Shown in pieces: positions 43,485-51,337 of a stretch of DNA of 51,514 bases; within the stretch, counting starts at the first letter, position 1, and each line of letters starts with the position of its first letter. The position numbers were made by a program, and so were the translations under genes. Origin of the DNA: an uncultured Eubacteriales bacterium (GTDB lineage Bacteria > Bacillota > Clostridia > Christensenellales > CAG-138); assembly GCA_902789675.1 (NCBI GenBank), contig CADAPG010000018.1, forward strand, positions 1 through 51,514, given 5' to 3'. A model generated the notes under the pieces. That model saw only the letters and a program-made list of their open reading frames with translations. It was not told where the DNA came from and searched no databases.

Positions 43485-44177
43485 TTATTCCTTACGCGGG
43501 TCGATGACCTTTGCGGCGGTTGCGAATCTGCCGTAGGTCCCGATGTTCTTCTCGAACGCTTCCTTGGGATCCATGCCCTTCTTGATTGCGTCCATCATCT
43601 TGCCGAGGCTGACGAACTGGTAGCCGATGATCTCGCCTTCTTCGTCGAGACCGATCTTCAGAACATAGCCCTCTGCCATTTCGAGGTATCTCGGTCCCTT
43701 TGCCTTGGTGCCGTACATCGTGCCGATCTGCGAACGAAGTCCCTTGCCGAGGTCCTCAAGCCCTGCGCCGATCGTGAGACCGTCGTCCGAGAATGCGCTC
43801 TGGCTTCTGCCGTAAACGATCTGCAGGAACAGCTCGCGCATTGCGGTGTTGATCGCGTCGCACACAAGGTCGCTGTTCAGCGCTTCGAGGATCGTCTTGC
43901 CGGGCAGGATCTCCGCCGCCATTGCCGCAGAGTGCGTCATGCCGGAGCAGCCGAGCGTTTCGACGAGCGCTTCTTCGATGACGCCTTCCTTGATGTTGAG
44001 CGTGAGCTTGCATGCGCCCTGCTGCGGTGCGCACCAGCCGACGCCGTGCGTCAGACCGCTGATGTCCTTGATCTCCTTCGCCTTGACCCACTTGCCCTCC
44101 TCGGGGATCGGAGCGGGTTCATGCTTCGCGCCTTTTTTGACGCATACCATTTCTTCCACGTCGCGGGAATACTGCAT
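43485..44177 (-). CDS. Iron-sulfur cluster assembly scaffold-like protein
   Basis: The product is 230 residues. It resembles the IscU/NifU-like scaffold partner of GGGtGRT proteins. Cysteines in GVGWCAPQQGACKL and ETLGCSGMTHSAAM sit where IscU-type proteins bind clusters. A long C-terminal part (from about residue 130) is specific to this subfamily. An unusually good AAAGGAGGT lies 11 bases before ATG 44177. The pair probably handles an Fe-S cluster, which is inference. Confidence 0.86.
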   Translation of the reverse strand: MQYSRDVEEMVCVKKGAKHEPAPIPEEGKWVKAKEIKDISGLTHGVGWCAPQQGACKLTLNIKEGVIEEALVETLGCSGMTHSAAMAAEILPGKTILEALNSDLVCDAINTAMRELFLQIVYGRSQSAFSDDGLTIGAGLEDLGKGLRSQIGTMYGTKAKGPRYLEMAEGYVLKIGLDEEGEIIGYQFVSLGKMMDAIKKGMDPKEAFEKNIGTYGRFATAAKVIDPRKE

Positions 44178-44238
44178 GAATGTAGATACCTCCTTTATTA
44201 CTCGGGCGCGAAAAACCGCATTCCCGGATTATGAAAAA

Positions 44239-44267
44239 AGTATATCATAGAATTTTTCTCTTCGCAA
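44239..44267 (-). promoter_or_regulatory. Promoter of the scaffold-GGGtGRT operon
   Basis: Minus-strand TTGCGA (44262-44267), 17 bases, TATACT (44239-44244) with an extended -10 TG. Its -35 overlaps the -35 of the divergent promoter. Confidence 0.7.
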
Positions 44268-44289
44268 GATGGGAAAAGCGTGGTATAAT
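44261..44289 (+). promoter_or_regulatory. Promoter of the lysoplasmalogenase-like gene and rmuC
   Basis: TTCGCA (44261-44266), 17 bases, TATAAT (44284-44289) with an extended -10 TG. Transcription should start at about 44296, which excludes start codons upstream of that point. Confidence 0.7.
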
Positions 44290-44308
44290 CATTTTGGAGG
44301 TGGTATTT

Positions 44309-44971
44309 CTGCATCCCGTATGGACAATCGTATTCGCAGCGCTGTTTTTCTGCGATGCGGTGCTGCATTTGATCGCATGCTACCGCAGGTATCCGAAGCT
44401 TCGCACCGTCACCAAAGCGCTGCTGATGCCGCTTTTGTGCGCGCTGTATGTGTTCTCCGTGCGCGAGCCGCGTCTTTTGGTCGTCGCGGCGCTTGTGTTC
44501 GGCTGGCTCGGCGACGTCTTTCTTCTGTTCAAGAACGGACGGCTCTTCATGCTGCTCGGGATCTGCGCGTTTGCGCTCGGTCACGTCTTCTATATCGGCG
44601 CGTTTCTTTCCGAGCATCCTTCCTTCCATGTGCTGATGCTGATTCCGGTTGCGCTCTGCGCCGTCTGGATGACGTTTGTTTTTAAAAAGCTGATCCCCTA
44701 TGCGCCGAGATCGCTCAGAAAGCCCGGCTTTCTCTATGCGCTGCTGCTCTCGTGGACCGGACTGTCCGCGCTTTATCTGCTGCTGTTGACGCAGAAGCTT
44801 CCGTACCTTGTCGCGTTTGTCGGCGGATTGTTCTTTATGGTCAGCGACACGATCCTGACCGGACAGCAATACCGCAAAGAAACAAAACACGGAAATTTCT
44901 ACGTCATGCTGACCTATATCATCGCGCAATCCCTTCTTGTGCTGGGATTCGTACTTTTGGGAGGAATATAA
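44309..44971 (+). CDS. YhhN/TMEM86-family membrane protein (lysoplasmalogenase-like)
   Basis: The product is about 220 residues with seven to eight membrane segments. TKALLMPLL near the start and FGWLGDVFLLF and SDTILTGQQY, with conserved Asp residues, fit the YhhN family, whose animal members (TMEM86B) cleave lysoplasmalogens. The frame is open from 44231, but the promoter lies inside that part. The best-placed codon after GGAGG (44296-44300) is an unusual CTG at 44309. In-frame TTG and GTG at 44294 and 44300 overlap the ribosome binding site. rmuC follows with no gap. Confidence 0.78.
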   Translation: MHPVWTIVFAALFFCDAVLHLIACYRRYPKLRTVTKALLMPLLCALYVFSVREPRLLVVAALVFGWLGDVFLLFKNGRLFMLLGICAFALGHVFYIGAFLSEHPSFHVLMLIPVALCAVWMTFVFKKLIPYAPRSLRKPGFLYALLLSWTGLSALYLLLLTQKLPYLVAFVGGLFFMVSDTILTGQQYRKETKHGNFYVMLTYIIAQSLLVLGFVLLGGI

Positions 44972-46210
44972 ATGGAACTTGCCGCTTTGATCCTTTCCGG
45001 CGTCACACTGGTCGTGATGCTCGTGATCCTGATCGTTCTGCTGCTGAGCAGCCGCAAAGACGGCTCATCGGAGCTGCGCATGGAGCTCAGCAACTCGCTT
45101 GAGGCGTTCGGCAGAACGATCTCCGAGAATCAGCGCACCGCGTCCGAATCGCAGGACAAACGCCTTTCCGCAATGGAACAGAACAACGCGCTGGACTTTG
45201 AGCGCCTCCGCAAATCACAGGAAGACCGTATCAGCTCGCTTGAGCGGAACAACGAACTGAAGCTTGAATCGATTCGTCAGACGATGGAACGTCGGCTCTC
45301 ATCGATCCAGACCGAGAACGCCGAAAAGCTCGAAAAGATGCAGATGGTCGTCGATGAAAAGCTTGAAAAGACGCTCGAAAGCCGCATCTCGGAATCGTTC
45401 AAGGTCGTATCCACACAGCTCGAGCAGGTCTATAAGGGACTCGGCGAGATGCAGGCGGTTGCCGCCGGCGTCACCGATCTCAAGAAAGTCCTGTCGAACG
45501 TCAAGACGCGCGGCATCCTGGGCGAAGCGCAGCTCGGCGCCATTCTTTCCGAGATCCTTCCGCCCGAGCAGTACGACGTCGACATTGCAACCAAACCCGG
45601 TTCCAGAGATCACGTGGAGTTTGCGATCAAACTGCCCGGCGATGGCGAAACGCCGGTGTATCTTCCGATCGATGCAAAGTTTCCGGGCGAAACCTTTGCG
45701 CAGCTGCAGGACGCCTACGAAAGCGGCGATGCAGAACGCGTCGCAGCAGCGGCAAAGATGCTGGAAATTCGTCTGAAATCCGAGGCAAAGGACATCCGCG
45801 AAAAGTACATCGACCCGCCGCACACGACCGATTTCGGCATTCTCTTCCTTCCGTTCGAGGGGCTTTACGCCGAGGCGGTCAACCGCGGTTTCATTGAGGA
45901 GCTGCAGCGGACCTACCGCATCAACGTGACCGGTCCGTCCACGATGGCGGCGTTTCTGAACTCCCTGCAGATGGGATTCCGCACGCTTGCGATCCAAAAG
46001 CGTTCCGGCGAGGTCTGGCAGATATTGGGCGCGGTCAAGACCGAATTCGAATCATTCGGCACCATTCTCGAAAAATCCCAGGACAAGCTTCGTCAGGTCA
46101 ACGACGAGCTTGACAAACTGATCGGCACGCGAACCCGTGCGATCAACCGCAAGCTCAAGGACGTCGAAAAGCTCGACTCCGCCGATTCCGTCAAGCTTTT
46201 GGAGAGCTGA
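44972..46210 (+). CDS. rmuC: DNA recombination protein RmuC family
   Basis: The product is 412 residues. An N-terminal membrane segment (LAALILSGVTLVVMLVILIVLLL) and a long coiled coil (about residues 40-160) are followed by the RmuC nuclease-like domain: GILGEAQLGAILSEILPPEQY, DAKFPGE and INVTGPSTMAAFLNSLQMGF. RmuC limits inversions at short repeats in E. coli and its enzymatic activity is not settled. The ATG begins on the base after the upstream stop and follows GGGAGGA. Confidence 0.95.
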   Translation: MELAALILSGVTLVVMLVILIVLLLSSRKDGSSELRMELSNSLEAFGRTISENQRTASESQDKRLSAMEQNNALDFERLRKSQEDRISSLERNNELKLESIRQTMERRLSSIQTENAEKLEKMQMVVDEKLEKTLESRISESFKVVSTQLEQVYKGLGEMQAVAAGVTDLKKVLSNVKTRGILGEAQLGAILSEILPPEQYDVDIATKPGSRDHVEFAIKLPGDGETPVYLPIDAKFPGETFAQLQDAYESGDAERVAAAAKMLEIRLKSEAKDIREKYIDPPHTTDFGILFLPFEGLYAEAVNRGFIEELQRTYRINVTGPSTMAAFLNSLQMGFRTLAIQKRSGEVWQILGAVKTEFESFGTILEKSQDKLRQVNDELDKLIGTRTRAINRKLKDVEKLDSADSVKLLES

Positions 46211-46232
46211 TCCCAACGCAACAGCCGGTTGC

Positions 46233-46261
46233 TTGTGCGCCGCACGGATTTGCATTACAAT
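46233..46261 (+). promoter_or_regulatory. Promoter of the HTH/zinc-ribbon regulator
   Basis: TTGTGC (46233-46238), 17 bases, TACAAT (46256-46261). The -10 lies in the palindrome at 46250-46265. Confidence 0.6.
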
Positions 46262-46265
46262 GCAA
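46250..46265. promoter_or_regulatory. Palindromic operator candidate
   Basis: TTGCATTACAATGCAA is a perfect seven-base inverted repeat with a two-base centre. It covers the -10 element of the gene for an HTH protein, so autorepression is the simplest reading. Confidence 0.55.
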
Positions 46266-46291
46266 TCAGAAAACGGACGGGAGGTGCCCCC

Positions 46292-47056
46292 ATGGAAACC
46301 AAGGATGTCATTTATTCGCTTCGAACCGGGAACGGTCTGTCGCAGGATGAACTTGCCGAAAAGGTCTTTGTAACGCGACAGGCGGTGTCGCGCTGGGAGA
46401 ACGGCGAAACAGTGCCGAATACCGAAACGCTGAAGCTGCTATCCAGGCTGTTCGATGTGTCCATCAACACGCTGCTCGGCTCCCCGCAAAAGCTCATCTG
46501 CCAGTGCTGCGGCATGCCGCTGGAGGACAAAATCATCGGCAAGGACAAGGACGGCACGCCGAATGAATCGTACTGCAAGTGGTGCTATGCAGACGGCACA
46601 TACACGTACAGCAATATGGACGAGCTGATCAACGTATGTATCCCGCATATGGTCAGCGAATCCTTTTCCGAAGATCAGGCACGCGCCTATCTGAAACAGA
46701 TGCTGCCGCAGCTGGATTACTGGAAGCACTACGAGGAGTTGAGCGACAATGGGCAGTTTGAAGCGTTCAAGAAGCAGCTCATCCGCGAGATCAACGATCT
46801 GCATATCGAAGGCATGCCAAAGGTGGAACGGCTCAACGCGCTTGTCGGAAGCTACGTGAATCTCGCCTATTCGCTGCCGAGCGGCGTCAGCGTCAGGTTT
46901 CTGAACGACGGTACAACCTACCTCGGTAACCAGCTCGAATCGGAATTCGGCGGCGACCGGTGTTTCGGTGTGCTTGCCAACATGGATTTCATTCTTGTCT
47001 GCACCTATGAAGCGGAGGGCAAAAACCCCGAGCTCGTGCTGTATAAGAAACGATAA
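46292..47056 (+). CDS. XRE-type transcriptional regulator with zinc ribbon
   Basis: The product is 254 residues. Residues 1-65 are an XRE helix-turn-helix (LSQDELAEKVFVTRQAVSRWENG). Residues about 70-100 are a four-Cys zinc ribbon (CQCCGMPL and CKWCYADG) of the kind found in putative metal-binding regulators. The C-terminal about 100 residues have a mixed helix-strand pattern, and GVSVRFLNDGTTYLGNQLE may bind a ligand. GGAGGTG precedes the ATG. It is probably autoregulated through the palindrome in its promoter. Confidence 0.85.
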   Translation: METKDVIYSLRTGNGLSQDELAEKVFVTRQAVSRWENGETVPNTETLKLLSRLFDVSINTLLGSPQKLICQCCGMPLEDKIIGKDKDGTPNESYCKWCYADGTYTYSNMDELINVCIPHMVSESFSEDQARAYLKQMLPQLDYWKHYEELSDNGQFEAFKKQLIREINDLHIEGMPKVERLNALVGSYVNLAYSLPSGVSVRFLNDGTTYLGNQLESEFGGDRCFGVLANMDFILVCTYEAEGKNPELVLYKKR

Positions 47057-47074
47057 CCTGAACCTTTCAAAACT

Positions 47075-47105
47075 AAAACGACCGGGCGATTCGCCCGGTC
47101 GTTTT
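47075..47105. terminator. Bidirectional intrinsic terminator
   Basis: A GC-rich stem of up to 14 bases with a small loop is flanked by AAAA and TTTT. It lies between the converging regulator and S9 peptidase genes and can serve both. Confidence 0.9.
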
Positions 47106-47107
47106 GC

Positions 47108-49102
47108 TTATTCCTTCGTGTATTTTTCAAACCAGTTTGTAATCTCGGTGAGCCTGCGAATGCGATGTTTCGGCTTGCCGGAGCGGGACAGCTCGTGGTT
47201 TTCGCCGTGGAACACGCAGATGTGCGAAGGAATGCCGCGGTCGACCAGCGCGGCATACATCTGCAAGCCCTGATCGAGCGGGCAGCGATAGTCCTCGTCC
47301 GAATGGATGAACAGCGTCGGCGTTTTCACGTTCTTCGCGTATTTCAGCGGGCTGTGCTCCCAGAGCTTTGCGTGGTCGGTATAGAAGTCCGCCTTGTTCT
47401 GATCGCCGACGAAGTAGTAACCGATGTCCGAGAGTCCGTTGAAGCTCAGCCAGTTCGAGATCGAGCGTTGCGACGCGCAGGCACAGAACCGGTCCGTATG
47501 CCCGATGATCCAGTTCGTCATAAAGCCGCCGTAACTGCCGCCCGTTTCGCATACACGGTTCGGATCGATCGCGGGATAGCGGCGCAGGACCTCGTCCGCA
47601 AAGTCCATGAGGTTCTTATAATCCGTCTCGCCGTAGTGTCCCATGATGTCCGCAAAGGCGTCTCCCCTGCCGTCCGAGCCCTTCGGGTTGCAGAAGAACA
47701 CAAAGTAGCCCATGCCTGCCCAAAGCTGCATTTCGTGATAGAACACCGTGCCATAGACCGTCTTCGGTCCGCCGTGAATGTCGAACACCGCGGGATATTT
47801 CTTGCTCGGATCATAATCCTTGGGCTTGAGCACCCAGCCGTCGATCTTCCAGCCTTCGCTTTCCGCCGAGACCGGCTCGCACTTCGCGACATACTTGTCC
47901 TTCAGCGCATCGTCGTTGAAATGCGACAGCTTTTTGAGTTCGCTTGTCTTCAGGTTCTTTGCGTAAAGCTCCTGTAAGCTGCCCTCGTACAGCGCAATAA
48001 ACAGCGCTTCTTCATTGTCCGGATGGATCGCCACAGCGTCGATGGAGCCGATTTCCGTCGCAATCGGAACATTGTTCCCAACAAGGTCCAAAGCGTACAA
48101 ATGCGAGCTCTCAAAGCGCGTGGTGATGTACCAGAGGCGATCGTTCGCGCCGATCATGCTCTCGCCGCCGCCGTACCGCACGTCGCTCCCCACCGAGTTC
48201 CATAGGCTCTCGGTGTTCTCGTACAACATGGTCAGTTCACCGGTCTCGCGGTCGACGGTATAGAAATCGACGTTCTCGTTTAAGCCGATATCCTTCCCCT
48301 CCGTCGCCGTCATCACGAGCGTTTCGCCGACCGCCTTGATGCGATCGACATAATAACCCGCGTACTCCCGCAGGAAACGAACCGTGCCGGTGCATCCATC
48401 CATCACGTACAGTTTCGAATGCGTCAGATCGCGCCGCGCGGTGTAGGTGTCGCCGAGGAAATACGCCGTATCGCCGATCGTTTCGATCGCGTCGACCGAG
48501 AAGAACGGTTCCGTGACGCGTTTGATCTCCTTTGCGTCCGCCGACACAAGGAACAGCGCCGTGCGGTTCTTGTTGATGATCCCGCCGCCGTTGAACCGGT
48601 ACGGCAGCTCGTCGAAGACCTCATAGTCCGCATCGTCGGCGTAGCCCTTCTCGACCTTCTCGCGGTCCTCTTTGCTCATGCAATAGTAATCCGGCGCGTT
48701 TGCGTCGATATCGCCGAGCACGGCATAGGCGCCGTTCGGAAGCTTTTTGATCCACGTCGCCGTAAACGGCAGCGTAAACGCATGCAGCGCTTCGCCGCCG
48801 GACAGGCGCAGGCGATAATAGGCAGTGAACTGCTCCTTCTTTTCGGCGCGTTTCTTTTCGTCTGCAGAGCGCACGGCGGGAAACAGGATCGTATCCGTGT
48901 CCTCCCAGAAATACCGGCTCTCCTTGCCGAGATCGGTCAGCTGCCGGAAAGCGCCGTCATAGAGCCAAAGGCGGCTTTCGTAGCTGTTTTCCTCCTCGTT
49001 GCAGTTGGACACGACAAACGCGGCGCGCTTGCCGTCCGGAGCGTATTTCACGTTTGACAGGAATTTGTAATTCAGAAAGTCTTTGATGCCGATCGGTTCC
49101 AT
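47108..49102 (-). CDS. S9-family serine peptidase (acylaminoacyl/prolyl oligopeptidase type)
   Basis: The product is 664 residues with no signal peptide. The N-terminal about 390 residues form a beta-propeller and the last about 250 an alpha/beta-hydrolase. The catalytic triad is complete: GGSYGGFM (Ser), HSDEDYRCPL (Asp) and HGENHELS (His). Such enzymes cut short peptides in the cytoplasm. ATG 49102 follows GAGGAGG by seven bases. It appears monocistronic, with its own promoter and the terminator at 47075. Confidence 0.94.
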   Translation of the reverse strand: MEPIGIKDFLNYKFLSNVKYAPDGKRAAFVVSNCNEEENSYESRLWLYDGAFRQLTDLGKESRYFWEDTDTILFPAVRSADEKKRAEKKEQFTAYYRLRLSGGEALHAFTLPFTATWIKKLPNGAYAVLGDIDANAPDYYCMSKEDREKVEKGYADDADYEVFDELPYRFNGGGIINKNRTALFLVSADAKEIKRVTEPFFSVDAIETIGDTAYFLGDTYTARRDLTHSKLYVMDGCTGTVRFLREYAGYYVDRIKAVGETLVMTATEGKDIGLNENVDFYTVDRETGELTMLYENTESLWNSVGSDVRYGGGESMIGANDRLWYITTRFESSHLYALDLVGNNVPIATEIGSIDAVAIHPDNEEALFIALYEGSLQELYAKNLKTSELKKLSHFNDDALKDKYVAKCEPVSAESEGWKIDGWVLKPKDYDPSKKYPAVFDIHGGPKTVYGTVFYHEMQLWAGMGYFVFFCNPKGSDGRGDAFADIMGHYGETDYKNLMDFADEVLRRYPAIDPNRVCETGGSYGGFMTNWIIGHTDRFCACASQRSISNWLSFNGLSDIGYYFVGDQNKADFYTDHAKLWEHSPLKYAKNVKTPTLFIHSDEDYRCPLDQGLQMYAALVDRGIPSHICVFHGENHELSRSGKPKHRIRRLTEITNWFEKYTKE

Positions 49103-49130
49103 AGCAGTCCTCCTCATGTTCTGTATCTTT

Positions 49131-49159
49131 ATTGTAGCGGGTTGCGAAGGGATTTGCAA
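49131..49159 (-). promoter_or_regulatory. Promoter of the S9 peptidase gene
   Basis: Minus-strand TTGCAA (49154-49159), 17 bases, TACAAT (49131-49136), about 30 bases before the ATG. Confidence 0.6.
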
Positions 49160-49161
49160 GC

Positions 49162-49188
49162 AAAAGAAAAGAACGGCATTTGCCGTTC
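49162..49188 (-). terminator. Terminator after the DUF2877 gene
   Basis: A seven- to eight-base stem (49171-49178 with 49181-49188) is followed on the minus strand by TTTTCTTTTG, 14 bases after the DUF2877 stop. Confidence 0.8.
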
Positions 49189-49201
49189 CGTAATAATGAA
49201 T

Positions 49202-50104
49202 TCAGTTGACAGGCGCTTCCGAATAGAGCATCGAAAGCGAAAGATAGACGCCCACGAGGAGGTCCGCTCCGCCGCCCAAGGGCAGCGCGGCGATCCGGTT
49301 CGCGCTCGCGATCAGCGTGGAATACGCGGCGTCGGACAGCGTATTGCGCAGCAGGATGAACAGGTCCTCGGAAACGAGCCCTTCCCCGCTCTGCAGCAGA
49401 AACGCGCCGGAAAGCTCCGTCGTATGCGCTGCGGACGTGCCCGCAAGCTCGCGTGTCATCTCGAGCACGCGGTTGAAGCTCCTGCCGAGCGCGGCGGAAA
49501 GCGCTGCGTAGCCTGCCATATATCCGCACAGAAGGCGGTCGGCGGACGGGATCAGCCCCGCGCCGATGCCCGCGATCGCAGATGCGGCTTCGCGGCATTC
49601 CGCCGGGTCCTGTTCGCGGAACGCGGCGTGCAGCCGCGGCAAAAGCGGCTTCAGCGTTTCGGAGTATTCGTTCGGCTTTGCGTCGGTCACGATCGGACCG
49701 AGATCGTCCTCCTTCGCATTCGTTTCGATCGCGCGAAGGATGTGTCTTAGCCGGATGTCGTAATCGTTCGGCAGAAAGACCGCACGGATCGAATCGAGCG
49801 ACAGATCGTAATCGGTTGCCTGCGAAAGGTCCACGGTAAATTCCGCTTCCGGGATCTCGATGCGCTCGTTGCCCAAAAGCACCTGCTGTCCTTCCTCGAT
49901 CTCGTAACGCGTCAGCGCCTTGGTCGAGGGCACGACGGCGGAGAACGGCGCGAGGCAGTGCGCGTTTGTGAGGATCGCAAGCATGCCGATCGACGTATCC
50001 AGATAAACCGCGTCCGGATACACGGCGTGCACCGTTCCGGCGTAGTTGCTCATGCGAAGATATGCGTGCAGTCTTCTGCAGATTTTTCTTGCTGTTTCGG
50101 TCAT
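49202..50104 (-). CDS. DUF2877 (AllH-like) protein
   Basis: The product is 300 residues, cytoplasmic. The core GIGAGLIPSADRLLCGY matches the DUF2877 motif normally written GLGPGLTPSGDD, with the double Asp changed here. AHTTELSGAFLLQSGEGLVSED is the second conserved block. DUF2877 includes AllH, a subunit of anaerobic oxamate carbamoyltransferase, but allF/allG-type neighbours are absent, so a different role is likely. No strong ribosome binding site is seen before ATG 50104, and a palindrome lies in the leader. Confidence 0.75.
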   Translation of the reverse strand: MTETARKICRRLHAYLRMSNYAGTVHAVYPDAVYLDTSIGMLAILTNAHCLAPFSAVVPSTKALTRYEIEEGQQVLLGNERIEIPEAEFTVDLSQATDYDLSLDSIRAVFLPNDYDIRLRHILRAIETNAKEDDLGPIVTDAKPNEYSETLKPLLPRLHAAFREQDPAECREAASAIAGIGAGLIPSADRLLCGYMAGYAALSAALGRSFNRVLEMTRELAGTSAAHTTELSGAFLLQSGEGLVSEDLFILLRNTLSDAAYSTLIASANRIAALPLGGGADLLVGVYLSLSMLYSEAPVN

Positions 50105-50125
50105 GGGAAATCCGGCGGGCCGTAC

Positions 50126-50139
50126 CGCGGTCGACCGCG
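50126..50139. promoter_or_regulatory. 14-base palindrome in the DUF2877 leader
   Basis: CGCGGTCGACCGCG is a perfect palindrome between the promoter and the ATG. It may be an operator or form a hairpin in the mRNA near the start codon. Confidence 0.4.
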
Positions 50140-50164
50140 TATATACAAGCTCCGTCTCGTTTAT

Positions 50165-50193
50165 ATTTTATCGTGCCGATTCGACTTTGTAAA
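50165..50193 (-). promoter_or_regulatory. Promoter of the DUF2877 gene
   Basis: Minus-strand TTTACA (50188-50193), 17 bases, TAAAAT (50165-50170). The leader would be about 55 bases. Confidence 0.65.
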
Positions 50194-50261
50194 GCATTCC
50201 ACGCGGTTTTGAACGCCGTACATTATGAATAGACTGTAAATTTATTCATCCGATGAGACAA

Positions 50262-50295
50262 ACAAAACAGGGAGAAGCGATTTGCCTCCCCCTGT
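50262..50295 (-). terminator. Terminator after the CD1247-type gene
   Basis: An imperfect 12-base stem around 50267-50295 (one bulge, one wobble pair) is followed on the minus strand by TTTTGTTTG. It lies 14 bases after the stop at 50309. Confidence 0.7.
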
Positions 50296-50308
50296 CGTTT
50301 CGTTCGGA

Positions 50309-50710
50309 TTATGCTTCCGGATCCTTTTCCGGGATGTTCAGCTCGATCGGCTCGTTGCAGTTCGGGCAGATGAGACCGTCCGGCGTGTCGAGCATGTCCT
50401 GATCGAAATAGATGGTTTCGCCGCAGTTCGGGCAGACGATCTCAAAGAAATCGTCCTCGTCGAACTCGTCTTCCTCATCCTCGTCCTCGTCGCCGTACAG
50501 AAAATCGTCGTACTCGTCGAGATTCTCGAAGATTTCTTCCACGCTGTCGTCGAGGTCCGCAAGCGTATCCTCGTGATCGGAGATCTCCTCCGCGATCAGA
50601 TCGAGCGCGTCGACGATCGCCGTAAAGATCTTGGCGTATTTGTCCTCTTGGATGTTGAGGCCTTCCATCAGACCGTCCAGATATGCGACCTTCTCAGAAA
50701 TTCTGCTCAT
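50309..50710 (-). CDS. CD1247 N-terminal-domain protein with zinc ribbon
   Basis: The product is 133 residues. The helical N-terminus (KVAYLDGLMEGL) is typical of the Clostridia family named after C. difficile CD1247. A very acidic stretch (about residues 65-88, almost all Asp and Glu) is followed by a four-Cys zinc ribbon (CPNCGE and CPNCNE). The role is unknown. It lies 36 bases downstream of efp, which is its usual place. GGAGGTGCA precedes the ATG. Confidence 0.88.
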   Translation of the reverse strand: MSRISEKVAYLDGLMEGLNIQEDKYAKIFTAIVDALDLIAEEISDHEDTLADLDDSVEEIFENLDEYDDFLYGDEDEDEEDEFDEDDFFEIVCPNCGETIYFDQDMLDTPDGLICPNCNEPIELNIPEKDPEA

Positions 50711-50746
50711 GCTGCACCTCCGAATGATTGTAATGTGTATTCAGCG

Positions 50747-51304
50747 TTATACGCGGGACATGTATTCGCCGGTTCTCGTGTCGATGCGGATGATGTCGCC
50801 TTCGTTGACGAACAGCGGGACCGCAATGTGGTAGCCGGTCTCAACGACCGCGGGCTTGGTCGTGCCGGTCGCGGTGTCGCCCTTGAAGCCGGGCTCGGTC
50901 TGCGTGACCTTGAGCTCGACGAAGTTCGGCGCTTCGACGGAGAACGCGCTGCCCTTGTAGAAGCGCATCTTGACCTGATCGTTCTCCTTGATGAAGTCGA
51001 TCGCGTCCTCGACCTGCTCGAAGTTCAGCGGGATCTGCTCATAGGTCTCGATGTCCATGAAGTAGTAGAGCTCGCCGTCGGAATACAGATATTCCATGTC
51101 CTTGGTTTCGATGTGTGCCAGCGGGTACTTATCCGTCGGGCTGAAGGTACGCTCCAGCACTGCGCCGGTCATAACGTTCTTGAGCCTGGTGCGCACAAAT
51201 GCCGCGCCCTTGCCCGGTTTTACATGCTGAAAGTCGGAAATCGACCAAACGACGCCGTCGATCTCAACCGTCACGCCCTTGCGGAAATCGCCTGCCATAA
51301 TCAT
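50747..51304 (-). CDS. efp: Translation elongation factor P
   Basis: The product is 185 residues. EF-P relieves ribosomes stalled at polyproline stretches. The N-terminal [10 protein letters not shown] aligns with the usual MISAGDFRNG, which supports ATG 51304, placed eight bases after GGGAGG. The modifiable lysine is Lys32 in [10 protein letters not shown]. The C-terminal [17 protein letters not shown] is standard. It is in an operon with an M24 peptidase upstream and the CD1247-type gene downstream. Confidence 0.97.
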   Translation of the reverse strand: MIMAGDFRKGVTVEIDGVVWSISDFQHVKPGKGAAFVRTRLKNVMTGAVLERTFSPTDKYPLAHIETKDMEYLYSDGELYYFMDIETYEQIPLNFEQVEDAIDFIKENDQVKMRFYKGSAFSVEAPNFVELKVTQTEPGFKGDTATGTTKPAVVETGYHIAVPLFVNEGDIIRIDTRTGEYMSRV

Positions 51305-51337
51305 AAGTATGTCCTCCCAATTTGATTCCTTGTATTG

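Noticed and set aside
41358-44234. Open frame of 958 codons on the plus strand antisense to the NlpC/P60, DUF2804, GGGtGRT and scaffold genes
   Set aside because: It mirrors the codon pattern of the minus-strand genes, which rarely use TTA, CTA or TCA. It has no ribosome binding site, no family resemblance and runs across several real gene borders.
44231-44308. ATG start at 44231 for the lysoplasmalogenase-like gene
   Set aside because: Both divergent promoters lie inside this stretch and the extra residues do not fit the family N-terminus.
50440-50520. Low-complexity GAC/GAA-rich stretch in the CD1247-type gene
   Set aside because: It encodes an acidic linker that is normal for such proteins, not a DNA repeat array.
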